NCBI GenBank assembly: GCA_903813345.2
Contig: CAIIXF020000008.1
Span: 32,824,867 to 32,884,866 of the forward strand
Origin: Owenia fusiformis
Lineage: Eukaryota; Annelida; Polychaeta; Sabellida; Oweniidae
Reading direction: 5' to 3'
Length of the DNA: 60,000 nucleotides
Program-made: the position numbers and the translations under genes
The notes under the pieces: generated by a model
Databases searched by the model: none
Seen by the model: the letters and a program-made list of their open reading frames with translations, nothing else
Told to the model about the DNA's origin: nothing
Shown: positions 39,401 to 48,132 of the stretch, in pieces
Layout: the number at the start of each line of letters is the position of its first letter
Position numbering within the stretch: position 1 is the first letter of the stretch

Positions 39401-42400
39401 AGATTATTCAGACGCCCGCACACCCGCCCAACCAACCGCCCAACCGCCCGGCAAACTGATTACAATATAGCACCTCAGGGTGCGATAAAAAGTACAGCAA
39501 CCTATTTCACTATAATGGGAGTAAAGCTATTGCGTTGACGCCGTCGATGTACAACTTATCTTTTAATACTTAAGAAAAGAGAGAACACTATTTATGTACA
39601 TTCAATCCTTGCGATTGACGGACGTGTTGCCGCCGTCCGTTAACGTGCCTTTTGCATGCAATAAGATACTGTCCAATGTCCATCAATAAGCTATCAGAAC
39701 AATTATCATTGCAAGTTTTGTGGAAATTGTGATTTCCCCGGGAATTTTTACGATTTAACACCCATTACGTATTAACACTTGGAAACCGTTTACACATTCC
39801 ATATTAACACGTGGACTAGCATCGAGTTTTTCAAAATGTTGAAATGGTTTATTTGGAGATATTACGAACCAAACTGACATGTTCGGTCCGTTAAAAACTA
39901 AAGTATCTGTCGCTAGCAAGTGAAATCGGTTTAAACAGATTTGGATTTAAAAAGTTATCACAACTTTTGTCATTTTTTCATGTTTATGTAAATATAAACA
40001 AAGGAGGTTGGGGCCCGAAGGCTTTTTTGTTATTCTATGAACAGAGACGTGTTTGGTGTCTATAGAAAGTAGAATCAATTCCCCAGATCATGTGCTATAC
40101 AGTATCGCCGTGCGAACTTGCTGTGAAACATAATATCAATTTTCGCAGGACAAGGTCACCATTTTTCATGAAATGGTATGATTTATTCCGTATTAATGTC
40201 ATCACGATCACAAATACGGAACGGTATACATGGGAGAGTTAACATTTTTGCTGACAGGTCCAAACTTTTAAACCCTGCTGACCAGAAACAAAATGTTGTT
40301 CCTGAGCGAATGGGAATCATTATTTATATCTAAAAGCTTACGATTCTGATTGCCAACATGCACACTGTCTTCCTAGGGAACCTCTTTCCTGCTTTCTCAA
40401 ATGCTTGCTGTAGGTCCCCATTGAAACGCTCCATGACAAGGTACCTATAAAATACATAGGTTCACCTGTCTAAATATAAGAGATTTTCCTTTTGAAACAT
40501 GCTATCACAATGGAGTAAGGATTTTGTTTCAGGGTTTACATCCCCATGGTTTGCCTTCCCAGACAAGATGCTTATAAAACGACATAGGTCGCTAGTATTA
40601 TCAAAGTTCTAAATGTTTATATAAAAATCAAATCAGGTTTTTCCCATGTCAGTTAACTCATCATAATCACTTGTCCATGGCAGGATGGCACTCACAGAAG
40701 TTAGTCTCATCCAAAATGATGGCCAAAATTTGTTTGATATTGATAATACTATTTGGAATCCAGGTTTTTCTTGGCTTAGCTAAAATAGAAAGTTTACCGA
40801 TATCAAATAAATTTAAATGTCAGCCATTTTGGATATGAAGTCCTCCTCTTAGTTTTATTCTGTTGTGTACTAGTGATATAGAGAACAGATTTTCAAAGAG
40901 ACACTAAATTACAATAAAACTGAAAATATTGTACATTTTGTGCATGATTCACAAGCATTCATCATGTTTTTTTTGTTTAAATTCAACGCAACTTCTAACT
41001 TCTAATGGATTCAAAAGTTTTGCAACAGTCAAACCACAAATAAATTCCAAGAGTTAATCCATATAAGCAGATTTTGACTAACTACCTGAAATTGGTTCCA
41101 TTTCGCTGATGTGACCCCGTTGAAATAAATCGTGGCACCCCAACATGTTTCAGTTTGTGCCTCTTTCTCCATTCCTCTACTACAAATAGAAAAAAATTTA
41201 TGTTATATGTTTTACATGCATCCTCGTGCATCAAAAATGGTCCATTTATACAGAGATAGATTCTGACCCCAAAAGCTTTGTTCCTTGGATATTCATTTTT
41301 TGAAAAACTAAAATTATGCGCTCAATTTTCAACACTTTGTGACAAGTGCCAAAATTAAAACTTTAAAAATTCCAATTGAGGTTTGCCTTCAAACAGAATA
41401 ATGAATTAATATAAATTCTTTTTTATTACAAATTCCATTATATCTGATCCATGCCTTTTCAAAATAAAATTATAATATTTAGTAGCCATATTTATCAAAT
41501 GCATTCATATTCAATACTTTAAAGAAGTTACAAAAACTAATTGTAAGTCCCTTAAATACTATTGCGTGATACATACACAATTGAAGAAGTCAAAAGATAA
41601 TTCCAACCCTCATATTCATTGAAACCTGTAAAGTTGTTGGACTCCATAAGACATAAGTGGAACAATTCTCAAACTCTCTTTCCTTGTTATAATAATGTAA
41701 AATTGACCTAAGTGAAACATTTTCAAAATGGAACAGTATTTTGAGGTACTAAAGGTGTTTCACTTTTACAGCTTTTATTGTATTTAATACTTTTACTTAC
41801 TCATATCCTGTTTGGCGGCTCTCTGATAAAAGTTCAGTTCACAAAACAATGGGCCATTGGAATGTGGCTCCTGAAGTAATAGAAAATACAAATTAAAGTT
41901 TAGTTTCAAGAGCAATGGGCCATTGGAATGTGGCTCCTGAAGTTAAAAAATATAGTATAGTTCAGTTTACATGACAATGGGTCATTCGAATATGGCACCT
42001 GGAGTAATAGAAGAAAATATATATAAAAGTTCAGTTCACAGAAAAGGACCATCGGAAAGTGTCGTAATTTTCATTCATTTTTGAGGGATATCTGTGTCTG
42101 TAGCAGCCCTTGCCTTCGTAGGGCATCAAGAAAGTTGTATTACTCAAATGATGCCAGACGTCCATATTATCATATTAATAGTATGAATTATTTGTATAAT
42201 ATCTGGATGGGACTTTTTTATCAAAAAATGTACATTATTATATTATATGTATACTATAATATCATATCATATTAATTATTATATTATTATTACAGTAAAA
42301 CCTTTTATTAAGTAGAGCACATAATAAGTGGAACACCTCCAAAAGTGGAAAAATTTACTGTTACCTATTGGAATACTATTTTAAGGTACCACCGAAGGAG

Positions 42401-45400
42401 TTCCACTTAAACACAGGTGGTATATATGTATGTTTTCTTGATGTGAAGTCACAAGGTCAAAGGCCAAGGAACATGTATGATTAATGCAAAAACAATCAGG
42501 GCTCTCTTGGAAAAAATTATTAAAGGCAGAATCAGATCTATGGGGGTGACAAAATTACAAGCAACATGTACAATTGACCTACCAATCTGTTCCTTACAAT
42601 CTCAAATACAATATCTCCCAAAAATGTTTAAATTCTTCCAAATAATAAGAATGGTAACCATTCTAATAGAAAAATAATACTTTTTTTGGAAAATAAAATG
42701 AAAGGAATGACATTATCCAGAAATATTCTAAAATTGGAACAATTTTTTGTTAGCCTGCTCGCTAGATCTGATTCTCTCTTTAAGTAACTCTTTTAGCATG
42801 TGACTTTAGACCAACATGATGGTACCAATATATATGCTTTAGGTGTCTATTTGTCATGGTAAACTTATAGAATAAATAAATAAATAAATGACCTATGTCC
42901 TACAGTCAGAACTCAGAATGTCTTCATTTGTATCTATTTTATTTTATTAGATTATACTCCTCTCCTTTTAGTATAAGGGTGAAGATGACTTGGAAACTGG
43001 ATTCATGGCAAAAAGAAATTTGAAAGAAATATGAAAGTTTTCAAAGCACTAGTTAAGTACTATTATTAGTACTATTGCATTGTTTTGATAATTGATACAT
43101 CAAAGATATGTACTTATGAGTGCTCAAAACTTCAATTTTAATAATTTAATATTTACACCATGTGTAGTGCTAGTACTTAAGTCATGATCTAATACTTTGT
43201 TTACAAACATCTTCGTCCTTTTATCTATTTAACAAGAAGTGTTACTTTATCAACTAATAACTAGGTCAAAAATGATAAGCGACATAATAAGAATGAAGTT
43301 TTCAAAGTTTGCTTAGATATGCTTAAGATAAAGATTGATTTTACAAATCAGTTTATTGACTTATCTTCTTCAGGGGGAGATAAAGATAAATAAATCACAG
43401 ATTTTCAAAAAAGAAAAATTAATAAGATGACGTGACAGTTTATTTTTTAAATGTTGAGAAGTTCATAAACTATTGGATTCCAAAATATTTTCAAACAACT
43501 GATTTTTTACATATCTATCTTCAGTTATTACTTGATACCCCCCCCCCTCATCTACTGTTTACTCTTTTACAGTAAAACTTCATTTCTTCAAACTTCAAAT
43601 TTCATTTGCACCCACTTGAAAATGAGAAAAATCATGTAAAATGGGAATATTTTGACCAATTGTGGACTTAATTGTGAAAATGAGAATTTCGCATCCACTT
43701 GAGAAAAAATCCTGGGGAGAACACTTGATGTTCGGATATATAGGTTTCGATGTATTTTGAAATAGTCACTGTGATTACTTATCATGTAGAATTCAAAATA
43801 ATCACATTGACATTGGACAATTACATTGACATCTGACATACCATCTCCCTATGCAAAATGTTAGTGTTCCTTTTCTCAGTTTTCCACGAAAAAATAATCA
43901 TCTGATATTTTAAGTTCTAAATAATTTGAAAAAAAGCTTACATGCCTGGTTTTGCAAAGATTTCACATGACCTTAATACGTTTTTTACAAATATTCTAGG
44001 CAATATTTTCTTCAGGATTAGATCGCCAAATCCTTGTTATTATCTTCCCATGAAAAAGAATTCATGACGATTATGTTTCAAAATTCCTACCAATCAGAGT
44101 ATACCAACCAACCAACCAACTTGAGACATATGTAAGGTTCCGACATTTGAATCAAACAACGCAATAAGTTATTGCAATTTTATATAGATAACAGGTGACC
44201 TTCTTAAATGAAAAATAAAATAATTAACATTCCAAACTCAAGTGCAGGAAGAAAAAGAAATCAAATCTATAATTATTGTACAAAATATTTCAAAAAACAC
44301 ATCACCAATAAAAAATGTCTTATTCAATTCAAGCCTGACAATGACCACATCAAAAGTAGAGGGGTCATAAGAGATAAGCGACATTAAGAATTGGCACTCA
44401 TATACGGCAAAGTTACTTGAATAAGCCTCAGACAACACAAAGGTGTATGTGTGCCTAGTGCTACTACACATGGCAGTTTAAACAGGTACATTTTCATGTT
44501 TTATAAACACAAAGCAGATATGGGACATTGAGTACAGTCTTGGACAGATAAGCCAGAAAAGAGAGCAACAATACCCTACAGTTGTAAATAAAGAACTCTA
44601 CAAAACAGAATTTTACGTTTCGTTAACACAGAAGTAGAAGAGTAAACAAGAATTGATGAGTCAGACAAGAACCTATACTGAGCTCAGAGTCTAGTTCTAA
44701 ACTAACGCAAATGAATGCAAAGGGTAACAACAACCACAATAGCCCACTAGATCAACTACAAATTCCTCACTAAATGCAGGGACCCTTAAGTTAACATCAA
44801 ACAGAAAATGAACTCAACCAAGTATGACCACAGCGACATGCTTTAACTTTGGAAAGAAATACTTCCTGCAAGATGCTAGGCCTTGTGAAAGCATTCAAAG
44901 TGTTAGGATGTTTGGTAAGTACGTGAAAAACTGTGCTGAAGATGTTCCCCCTAAACACAGGTTTAAATGTCAAGATTTTGTTTGTACAATAGAATATGAG
45001 AAAGCAACATATGAAAAACAAACTCCTACACGACTTATGAGGGCTTATCAGACTTTCTTTGTTTTTCAAACTCATGAAAGAGGTAAAATTATCTTAGTTT
45101 GATGGCTACAAACTTTTACATCTCAAAATTCTCAAAATGGATGATATAGATCTGGATTATATAGGCCCAAGGGTCAAAGCTTATCAAGTTCCAGGTAGAG
45201 GTGTATCAATCATTATATTTGCAGAGAGACCCCTATAGTATAGAAGCGTCGCGATATGAACAACATGACCTTGACCTACTGGATGGTGTAACATATAAAC
45301 CAAGAAGAAGGCAAAGAAAAGTCTCGAGGGTATACAAAATTTTATTTTAAAAATTTCAGTTTTTATTGGCTCAATGTTAAGAGTAAAACCTTCATTTTAA

Positions 45401-46939
45401 TACCACTTTAAACACCTAAAAATGTGAATATTATGTAAGTTTGAGCAGCAACTATTTTTACTAATTTGGTGACTTTTGTATCATTTTGAGGAAATTCTAT
45501 TATTTCAGTTGCAATAATCTGGCATTTTTTATATGACAACTGCTTTGTCTAACAACAGTTGAGACAACAGGAGTCTAAAAATAGATAACATTAGATAATA
45601 TTACTTTTATATCATTTCAATGAAATTCCATCATTTTTGGTAAACATTTGGCATTTTGTGTATGAAAAGTGCTAAAGAACAGTTGAGAAGACATTGTTTG
45701 TATTATCAAAAAAAATCTCATACTTGATTTACAATTTACTGCTTTATATGAAACACTTACAATTTTGATGACATAGGGTGGCTCAGTGGCTGGGGTACCA
45801 TCTTCAAATCCTACAAAATATAATAAACTCTTGAAAAACAATACCATTAACTTTGATGCAACAAATAAGGCTTTATCATGACAAAATGTCACCACCAGCA
45901 AATGGCTACAAAATAGTGACGATTGTTACATATGCTGATGCTGAACACCAGCAGTCACAACAAATTGTGTCACAAATATGTCACAACTTCATGGTGGTGA
46001 CACAACAATTGACAATAAAACTGGAACCATTTTTGAAAATACATGTACATTGTCTCGAGCATGGTTTCTATTTTTACAAACAGAGATTGCCAACCACAGA
46101 CCGCCAAACTCCAACTACCAACTGCCGAACACCATCCACAAAAAATGTTAGAGGCTATATCAATATGTCACCATGTCTTGTGGTGGTGCTATTAAAATCA
46201 ACTATTGCTAGTTCATGAATACCTCTTTAATACTTTGAACAGCTATGCATCTTACCAAGATAAAGAACACAGCTATGCATCTTACCAAGATGAAGAACAC
46301 AGCTATGCATCTTACCAAGATAAAGAACACAGCTATGCATCTTACCAAGATAAAGAACACAGCTATGCATCTTACCAAGATAAAGAACACCAAACCCTCC
46401 TTGTCCAACAGGTTTACCAATCCTCCAACGTTTTTTGAAAATGGTATCAACGAGGATTTCCCCCTCAGGGAACGGCTTGGCCAACTGGTGTCCTTTTGGG
46501 GCCCGAGGCTGTTTTGGTTTGGCAGCTACATGTAAATGAAAATAAAAATGGTCATAATAAAATGTGCAATTTAGTGAGACAACTATGAAACATGTTAGCA
46601 AATCCAAACATTGTTTTTTCATGAGACACTTAACTAAAACCTTTCATCAAAATGAAAAAAATTATTCTGATTTGATTTTCCATCACAATTGAACAATTCC
46701 ATAATCCAAAAAGTAGTTATTTCGATTTAAGTGAAACAACAAGTTTGATATAATATTATAACTTAGATGTAACATCAATTTTGATTGGCTAAAATATTTT
46801 TGATCAGAGATGATGTTACATATGCTGGAATGTCATATTTGAAAATGATGATGAAAAACATATGTTTAAATCGCTTCTAAAAGATAAATGGGTTCTATGG
46901 GTTAATCCCTTTATACTTACCTGCCTTTTTAGGTGGCAT
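18420..46939 (-). CDS. VRK1: VRK1-type serine/threonine kinase, complete, 12 coding exons, 479 aa
   Basis: Exons in transcript order: 46921-46939, 46376-46525, 45761-45810, 41801-41870, 41086-41179, 40342-40444, 21625-21723, 21072-21325, 20611-20669, 20176-20333, 19367-19640, 18420-18529. Phases all agree and the total is 1440 nt. Kinase landmarks: glycine loop GQGGFG (47-52), catalytic Lys72 (YVIKI), HADIKAAN with Asp178, DYG with Asp200, then [20 protein letters not shown] and [13 protein letters not shown], which are diagnostic of VRK1/2. The C-terminal tail is long and basic with repeated K-S/T-P motifs and ends SVATQTSP...KKAKE. From family knowledge, VRK1 phosphorylates BAF and histones in the nucleus and binds nucleosomes through its basic tail. 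Human VRK1 has 396 residues; the extra length here is mostly tail. The exon 8 donor (GTTTGT) is weak. Two exon borders are tandemly duplicated. Confidence 0.95.
18795..18965 (+). repeat. Dispersed repeat with AAGTGGGTGCAAA words
   Basis: Contains AAGTGGGTGCAAAATTCTAA, TGGTCAAAATATGACC, TCTCATTTTCAAGTGGGTGC and CAGGTGGGTGC. A related copy in opposite orientation lies at about 43605-43720. Both are in VRK1 introns; family unknown. Confidence 0.5.
19986..20167. mobile_element. MITE family A, copy 2, next to a VRK1 splice donor
   Basis: Ends GCCTTAGTCACATTTGCTC and TGACTCAGGC, with arms like copies 1 and 3. Only eight intronic bases separate it from the VRK1 exon ending at 20176, so the intron behind that donor (GTACTAAT) is the element itself. 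Confidence 0.65.
21960..22134. mobile_element. MITE family A, copy 3
   Basis: Starts GCGTCAGTCACATTTGATC and ends GTGATTGAGGC. Inner arms TAGCTTCCAAAAATTGA and TCAATTTTGTGAAACTA correspond to those of copies 1 and 2. Confidence 0.6.
23732..24750 (+). pseudogene. Rhodopsin-family GPCR copy 1, one-base frameshift
   Basis: Single-exon class A receptor. The first frame (from 23732) covers TM1-TM4 with [17 protein letters not shown], a Cys before TM3 and [10 protein letters not shown]. The second frame carries TM5-TM7 with [11 protein letters not shown] and [13 protein letters not shown] and ends at 24750. Compared with copy 3, one base is missing near 24240 (GGAACAAATGCTCC against GGAACCACATGCTCC), so neither frame alone makes a receptor. 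Both halves are otherwise intact, so the break is recent or a sequencing error. Confidence 0.85.
24711..25110 (+). repeat. Minisatellite (about 70-78-bp unit) starting inside GPCR copy 1
   Basis: Units carry GTCAGTAAATAGTCAGACAA, TGACAGAACATA, TAATGTAACAGAACAGTG and TTTACAATGACAACACAAA. The first unit is the coding tail of the receptor (RRSVNSQT...EHIM, stop); about five more follow. Confidence 0.8.
25752..25780 (-). other. Scar of VRK1 exon 6 3' end with splice donor, duplicon 2
   Basis: The 24 bases at 25757-25780 match the last 24 bases of VRK1 exon 6 (40342-40365) with one difference, and are followed on the minus strand by the same GTAAGC donor. A weaker copy is at about 34576-34605, and a decayed one, without donor, near 23107-23130. 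They sit at the same place upstream of GPCR copies 2, 4 and 1. Confidence 0.7.
26343..27377 (+). CDS. Rhodopsin-family (class A) GPCR copy 2, intact, 344 aa, single exon
   Basis: Seven hydrophobic segments with class A signatures: [10 protein letters not shown] (TM1), [10 protein letters not shown] (TM2), FVCSFW (Cys before TM3), [10 protein letters not shown] (DRY-type motif), TM5 [10 protein letters not shown], and [13 protein letters not shown] (NPxxY in TM7). The N-terminus has one N-x-T site (residue 4). Two unusual residues: the TM6 CWxP motif is CCGP, so the usual toggle-switch tryptophan is cysteine, and HP after ERY is HQ. Ligand unknown; it looks like a peptide-receptor-like orphan. 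It shares a conserved upstream block (about 25960-26342) with copies 3 and 4. It lies inside VRK1 intron 6 on the other strand. Confidence 0.9.
   Translation: MDWNATTETLINFKVSPYATFEEKIVYSIIATIGFIGNLFVIFVFLKSVQFRRKLSNMLIINQSLVDMLASLFILLTKIFDGMDWIKEKGLLANFVCSFWLSEYLPWMLAAISTFNLEAITFERYISLIHQLFYRKYISKKLIWKVIVLLWLIGLVHESYQIGNSILNGETCSLWSKWPSEQFQQIFGIYIFVVEFFMPICIMVYCYSRIVYMIHSGSKLKIGSSQREQQMSKSRNIVIRTLIVVSFGFFICCGPNHMYALLKRLRIVANYNATVFQITTWIAFANCSINPIIYSFSHTLFQREVKKIFMKKRGHERTSFTTTTQRRSVNSETMTELQSNVTVC
27322..27765 (+). repeat. Minisatellite following GPCR copy 2
   Basis: Same unit as after the other three receptors, beginning in the receptor tail ([12 protein letters not shown]). One early unit is shortened. 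Confidence 0.8.
30518..32065 (-). pseudogene. 5'-truncated non-LTR retrotransposon (LINE), frame-broken
   Basis: From about 32060 down the minus strand one frame reads [17 protein letters not shown], then [13 protein letters not shown] (the catalytic box, WADD in place of YADD or FADD), and hits a stop near 31850. The rest (31863-30706, 385 codons) is open in another frame: the thumb and C-terminal part, with YLGNFIDRS and a CCHC-type knuckle (CNFC...VEHRLLLC). A frameshift lies at the G-run near 31850. The 3' end is an (AAAT)n tail (plus-strand ATTT run, about 30518-30552). The 5' end stops abruptly at about 32065, where GPCR duplicon 3 begins. It is dead. Confidence 0.85.
32606..33626 (+). 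pseudogene. Rhodopsin-family GPCR copy 3, frameshift after the start
   Basis: The start equivalent to the intact copies is ATG at 32606, but GAAGAAAAGAAAAGTCTATAG has one base more than copy 4 and runs into a stop. The receptor frame from 32658 (no ATG before TM2) is otherwise open to 33626 with [41 protein letters not shown] and [13 protein letters not shown]. Unless translation starts at a non-ATG codon, TM1 is lost. Its upstream region is cut short by the LINE at 32065. Confidence 0.8.
33587..34228 (+). repeat. Minisatellite following GPCR copy 3
   Basis: About eight to nine copies of the 70-78-bp unit, the first being the receptor tail codons. Confidence 0.8.
35167..36183 (+). CDS. Rhodopsin-family (class A) GPCR copy 4, intact, 338 aa, single exon
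   Basis: The best-preserved copy. [10 protein letters not shown] (TM1), [10 protein letters not shown] (TM2), FVCSFW (Cys before TM3), [10 protein letters not shown] (DRY-type), CSLW (second extracellular loop Cys), [11 protein letters not shown] (standard CWAP) and [13 protein letters not shown] (NPxxY). The start ATG matches the position in all copies; the N-terminus has an N-x-T site at residue 4. The cytoplasmic tail is short and Thr/Ser-rich and ends HIM inside the first minisatellite unit. Ligand unknown. Expression is likely controlled by the conserved 5' block (about 34780-35166), but no single element was identified. Confidence 0.92.
   Translation: MDSNTTAETLIKFKVSTFVTFEEKIVYSIIATIGFIGNVFVILVFLKSVQFRRKLSNMLIINQSLVDMLASLLILLTKIFDGMDWIKEEGLLANFVCSFWLSEYVPWMLAAISTFNLEAITIERYISLVHPLFYRKHISKKLIWRVIVLLWVISLVHESYQIGNSILNGTTCSLWSKWPSKQFQQIFGIYIFVVEFFMPICIMVYCYSRIVYMIHSGSKLKIGSSQREQQMSKSRNIVIRTLIFVSFGFFICWAPVHIYSLLKRLRIVANYIGTVFQITSWMGFANCTINPIIYSFSHTLFQREVKKIFMKKQEHERTSFTTTHRMSVNSQTMTQHIM
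36144..36790 (+). repeat. 75-bp minisatellite following GPCR copy 4
   Basis: Units are spaced exactly 75 bp where measured (CAGTAAATAG at 36296, its variant at 36371). Each contains an ATG-TAG or ATG-TAA stop at the place equivalent to the receptor stop. About nine units. Confidence 0.85.
37557..40238. mobile_element. 2.7-kb element with about 440-bp terminal inverted repeats and TTAACA target duplication
   Basis: The ends read CTCTCCCATGTATACCG. The arms (about 37557-38000 and 39790-40238) share CGTATTTGTG, ATTTCATGAAAAATGGTGAC, CAAGTTCGCACGGCGATACT, AGACACCAA, AAAGGAGGTTGGG-type and GATGCTAGTCCACGTGTTAA words. TTAACA occurs on both sides (37551-37556, 40239-40244). Paralogous duplicons at about 23010-23045 and 25645-25670 read AATTAACATTTTTGCT without the insert and serve as empty sites. 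The interior has no recognised transposase, so it is non-autonomous. Confidence 0.8.
38735..39485 (-). repeat. Core-repeat element nested in the 2.7-kb element
   Basis: About three diverged copies of a unit near 165 bp (AAAATCCAAAATGGC, TTAACATTTA, ACTAATCAGTTCTA, GTAGAAACATCCCTG) are followed by a CCGCCCAACCGCCC stretch and GCACCTCAGGGTGCGATA, a short hairpin. Read on the minus strand, the order (TC start, hairpin, GGGCGG tract, core repeats) mirrors the Helentron-like element at 1534-2799. Its 3' end was not found. Confidence 0.4.
41801..42066 (-). repeat. About 66-bp tandem duplication of the VRK1 exon 4 acceptor side, four units
   Basis: The functional exon (41801-41870) is followed on the plus strand by three decaying copies of its 5' half plus acceptor. 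CATTGG-type words lie at 41855, 41921, 41983 and 42049. The second copy keeps CCATTGGAATGTGGCTCCTG perfectly; the later ones degrade. Confidence 0.8.
44101..44120. repeat. (CCAA)n microsatellite
   Basis: A short run of ACCAACCAACCAACCAAC in VRK1 intron 3. Confidence 0.7.
44824..45350 (+). other. Unrecognised open frames, possible relic of a mobile element
   Basis: A 92-codon frame (44824-45102) with several Cys and aromatic residues is followed by a shorter one from about 45137 ([20 protein letters not shown]). After an apparent frame change comes [16 protein letters not shown]. The composition looks more coding-like than the surrounding intron, but no family was recognised. It lies antisense in VRK1 intron 3. 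Confidence 0.25.
46241..46390 (-). repeat. Exact 30-bp tandem array x5 spanning the VRK1 exon 2 splice donor
   Basis: Five back-to-back units, AGCTATGCATCTTACCAAGA plus TAAAGAACAC on the plus strand, differ at one base (46292). On the minus strand each unit contains GTTCTTTATCTTG|GTAAGATG, which is the end of exon 2 (codons VLYL) and its donor. Thirty bases are ten codons with no stop, so the frame stays open through all five ([10 protein letters not shown] repeated). The first donor (exon end 46376) gives the normal VRK1 reading. Confidence 0.95.
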
Positions 46940-47286
46940 GCTGATTTAGTAAACAACCAGTTCAGTTGTAACTTTATGCTGAATTGATATGCTCTGATCT
47001 GAAACATTAAAAACACAAATGAATGAACAGCATCCTTCACTTTTGTATATTTTAGATAGTTACATGTATGTATAATGTGCAGTAAAGTGGCCTTTTGTAA
47101 TTGAGGGAGTTTCAGACATGTTAATTTTTCAAAAACTATAAAACAAAGCAAAATATACAAAAGTGAGGCCTTTTACATGTTTCTATTTTTCATATATTGT
47201 TGCAATGTGGTCCTTTGATTGCTTATAACTTTTTAGATTAAAAAGTTGTTTCTGGAATTTTGAATCTGACTATACACTGATGCATA

Positions 47287-47813
47287 CAGGGCTTGCATTA
47301 ACGGCGTCCCGTACATGTTAAGGACTCAAAAATAATTTGGAGGACGCAAAAATTGAAAATATTTCCGTTTTTTGGACGCAAATTTTTTTTAGGTCAATAC
47401 TACAATGTGTTTTCAACGATACCTAACAAAAAACAAATAATTATGATCTCTCACCTTTATTTGAATCGTAAATAACGCTCAACATGTTGAATATTTACAA
47501 ATAATCATGATTCTCTCGAATTTTTTCGACTTTGTTTATTTTTAGATTTGAAACCATGACACGCCACAGTTTTTCCTATTCAGAAACAAATATTAGGTTA
47601 TTCATGAAACAAAATGTATTCATTGTCAAATGAACGAACATGCATTTATTCAGTCCGTACTTAACGTTTACTTCCGTTTTAAATTCGCGGCAAGAAATCA
47701 AAAACTGAAACTATGACTAGAAATAGGGGACACACTTTTTTTCAAAGGACACACTTTTTTAAAAAAATTGCCTCCTTGGGACTCACAAATTTTCTAACCT
47801 AATGCAAGCGCTG
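47287..47813. mobile_element. 527-bp hAT-like MITE
   Basis: The ends CAGGGCTTGCATTA and TAATGCAAGCGCTG are inverted. TGCATA is duplicated at 47281-47286 and 47814-47819. The inner arms share words such as GGACGCAAAAA, and GGACACACTTTTTT occurs on the right side. A CAGGG start suits hAT elements, though these usually make 8-bp duplications, so the class is tentative. No transposase. Confidence 0.6.
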
Positions 47814-47869
47814 TGCATATAATCTCTATTTCCATGAAAAAAGGCACGCAGATGAAATGTAAGGGACCC

Positions 47870-48132
47870 TAGTTCAACAAGTTCAACCTAGTCTGGGCCT
47901 TATTTCTTATCTGACATATCTTGTGGCCCATCCTAGGTTTAACGTCCGTGCCTATTCGGCCCTTAATGCAAAAAATTGAATGGTGGCCTATGGCAGCACA
48001 TGGAATTAATAACTGATAGTGAGAATTTGCAACAAATAAAAGCATAGCACGGAAGTTAAACCCAATCACGGCAACAATAACATTCAGATTAATAAATGAA
48101 AGCTGTGGTATTGGGTTTAACTTGTTGAACTA
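47870..48132. mobile_element. 263-bp MITE with perfect 9-bp target duplication
   Basis: Terminal repeats TAGTTCAACAAGTT and AACTTGTTGAACTA. The 9-mer AAGGGACCC flanks both sides (47861-47869 and 48133-48141). The 9-bp duplication suggests a Mutator-like mobiliser. It lies between VRK1 and the divergent promoter. Confidence 0.8.

Larger units (their letters stand above)
21724..40341 (-). other. VRK1 intron 6 (18.6 kb) hosting a GPCR cluster and transposons
   Basis: Bounded by exon 6 (donor GTAAGC after 40342) and exon 7 (acceptor TTTCAG before 21723), in matching phase. It holds four opposite-strand GPCR copies, a LINE remnant and a 2.7-kb inverted-repeat element. Between 22135 and 22980, and between 27770 and 30520, no gene was recognised. 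The latter stretch has scattered copies of a word set (TTGTGACCTTGTTTGATGACC, CTTGAAAAT) at about 28870, 29070 and 30285. Confidence 0.85.

Noticed and set aside
46205-46535. Plus-strand frames with [10 protein letters not shown] or [10 protein letters not shown] repeats
   Set aside because: Antisense readings of the 30-bp array that belongs to the VRK1 minus-strand border; stop-free only because the unit is 30 bp.
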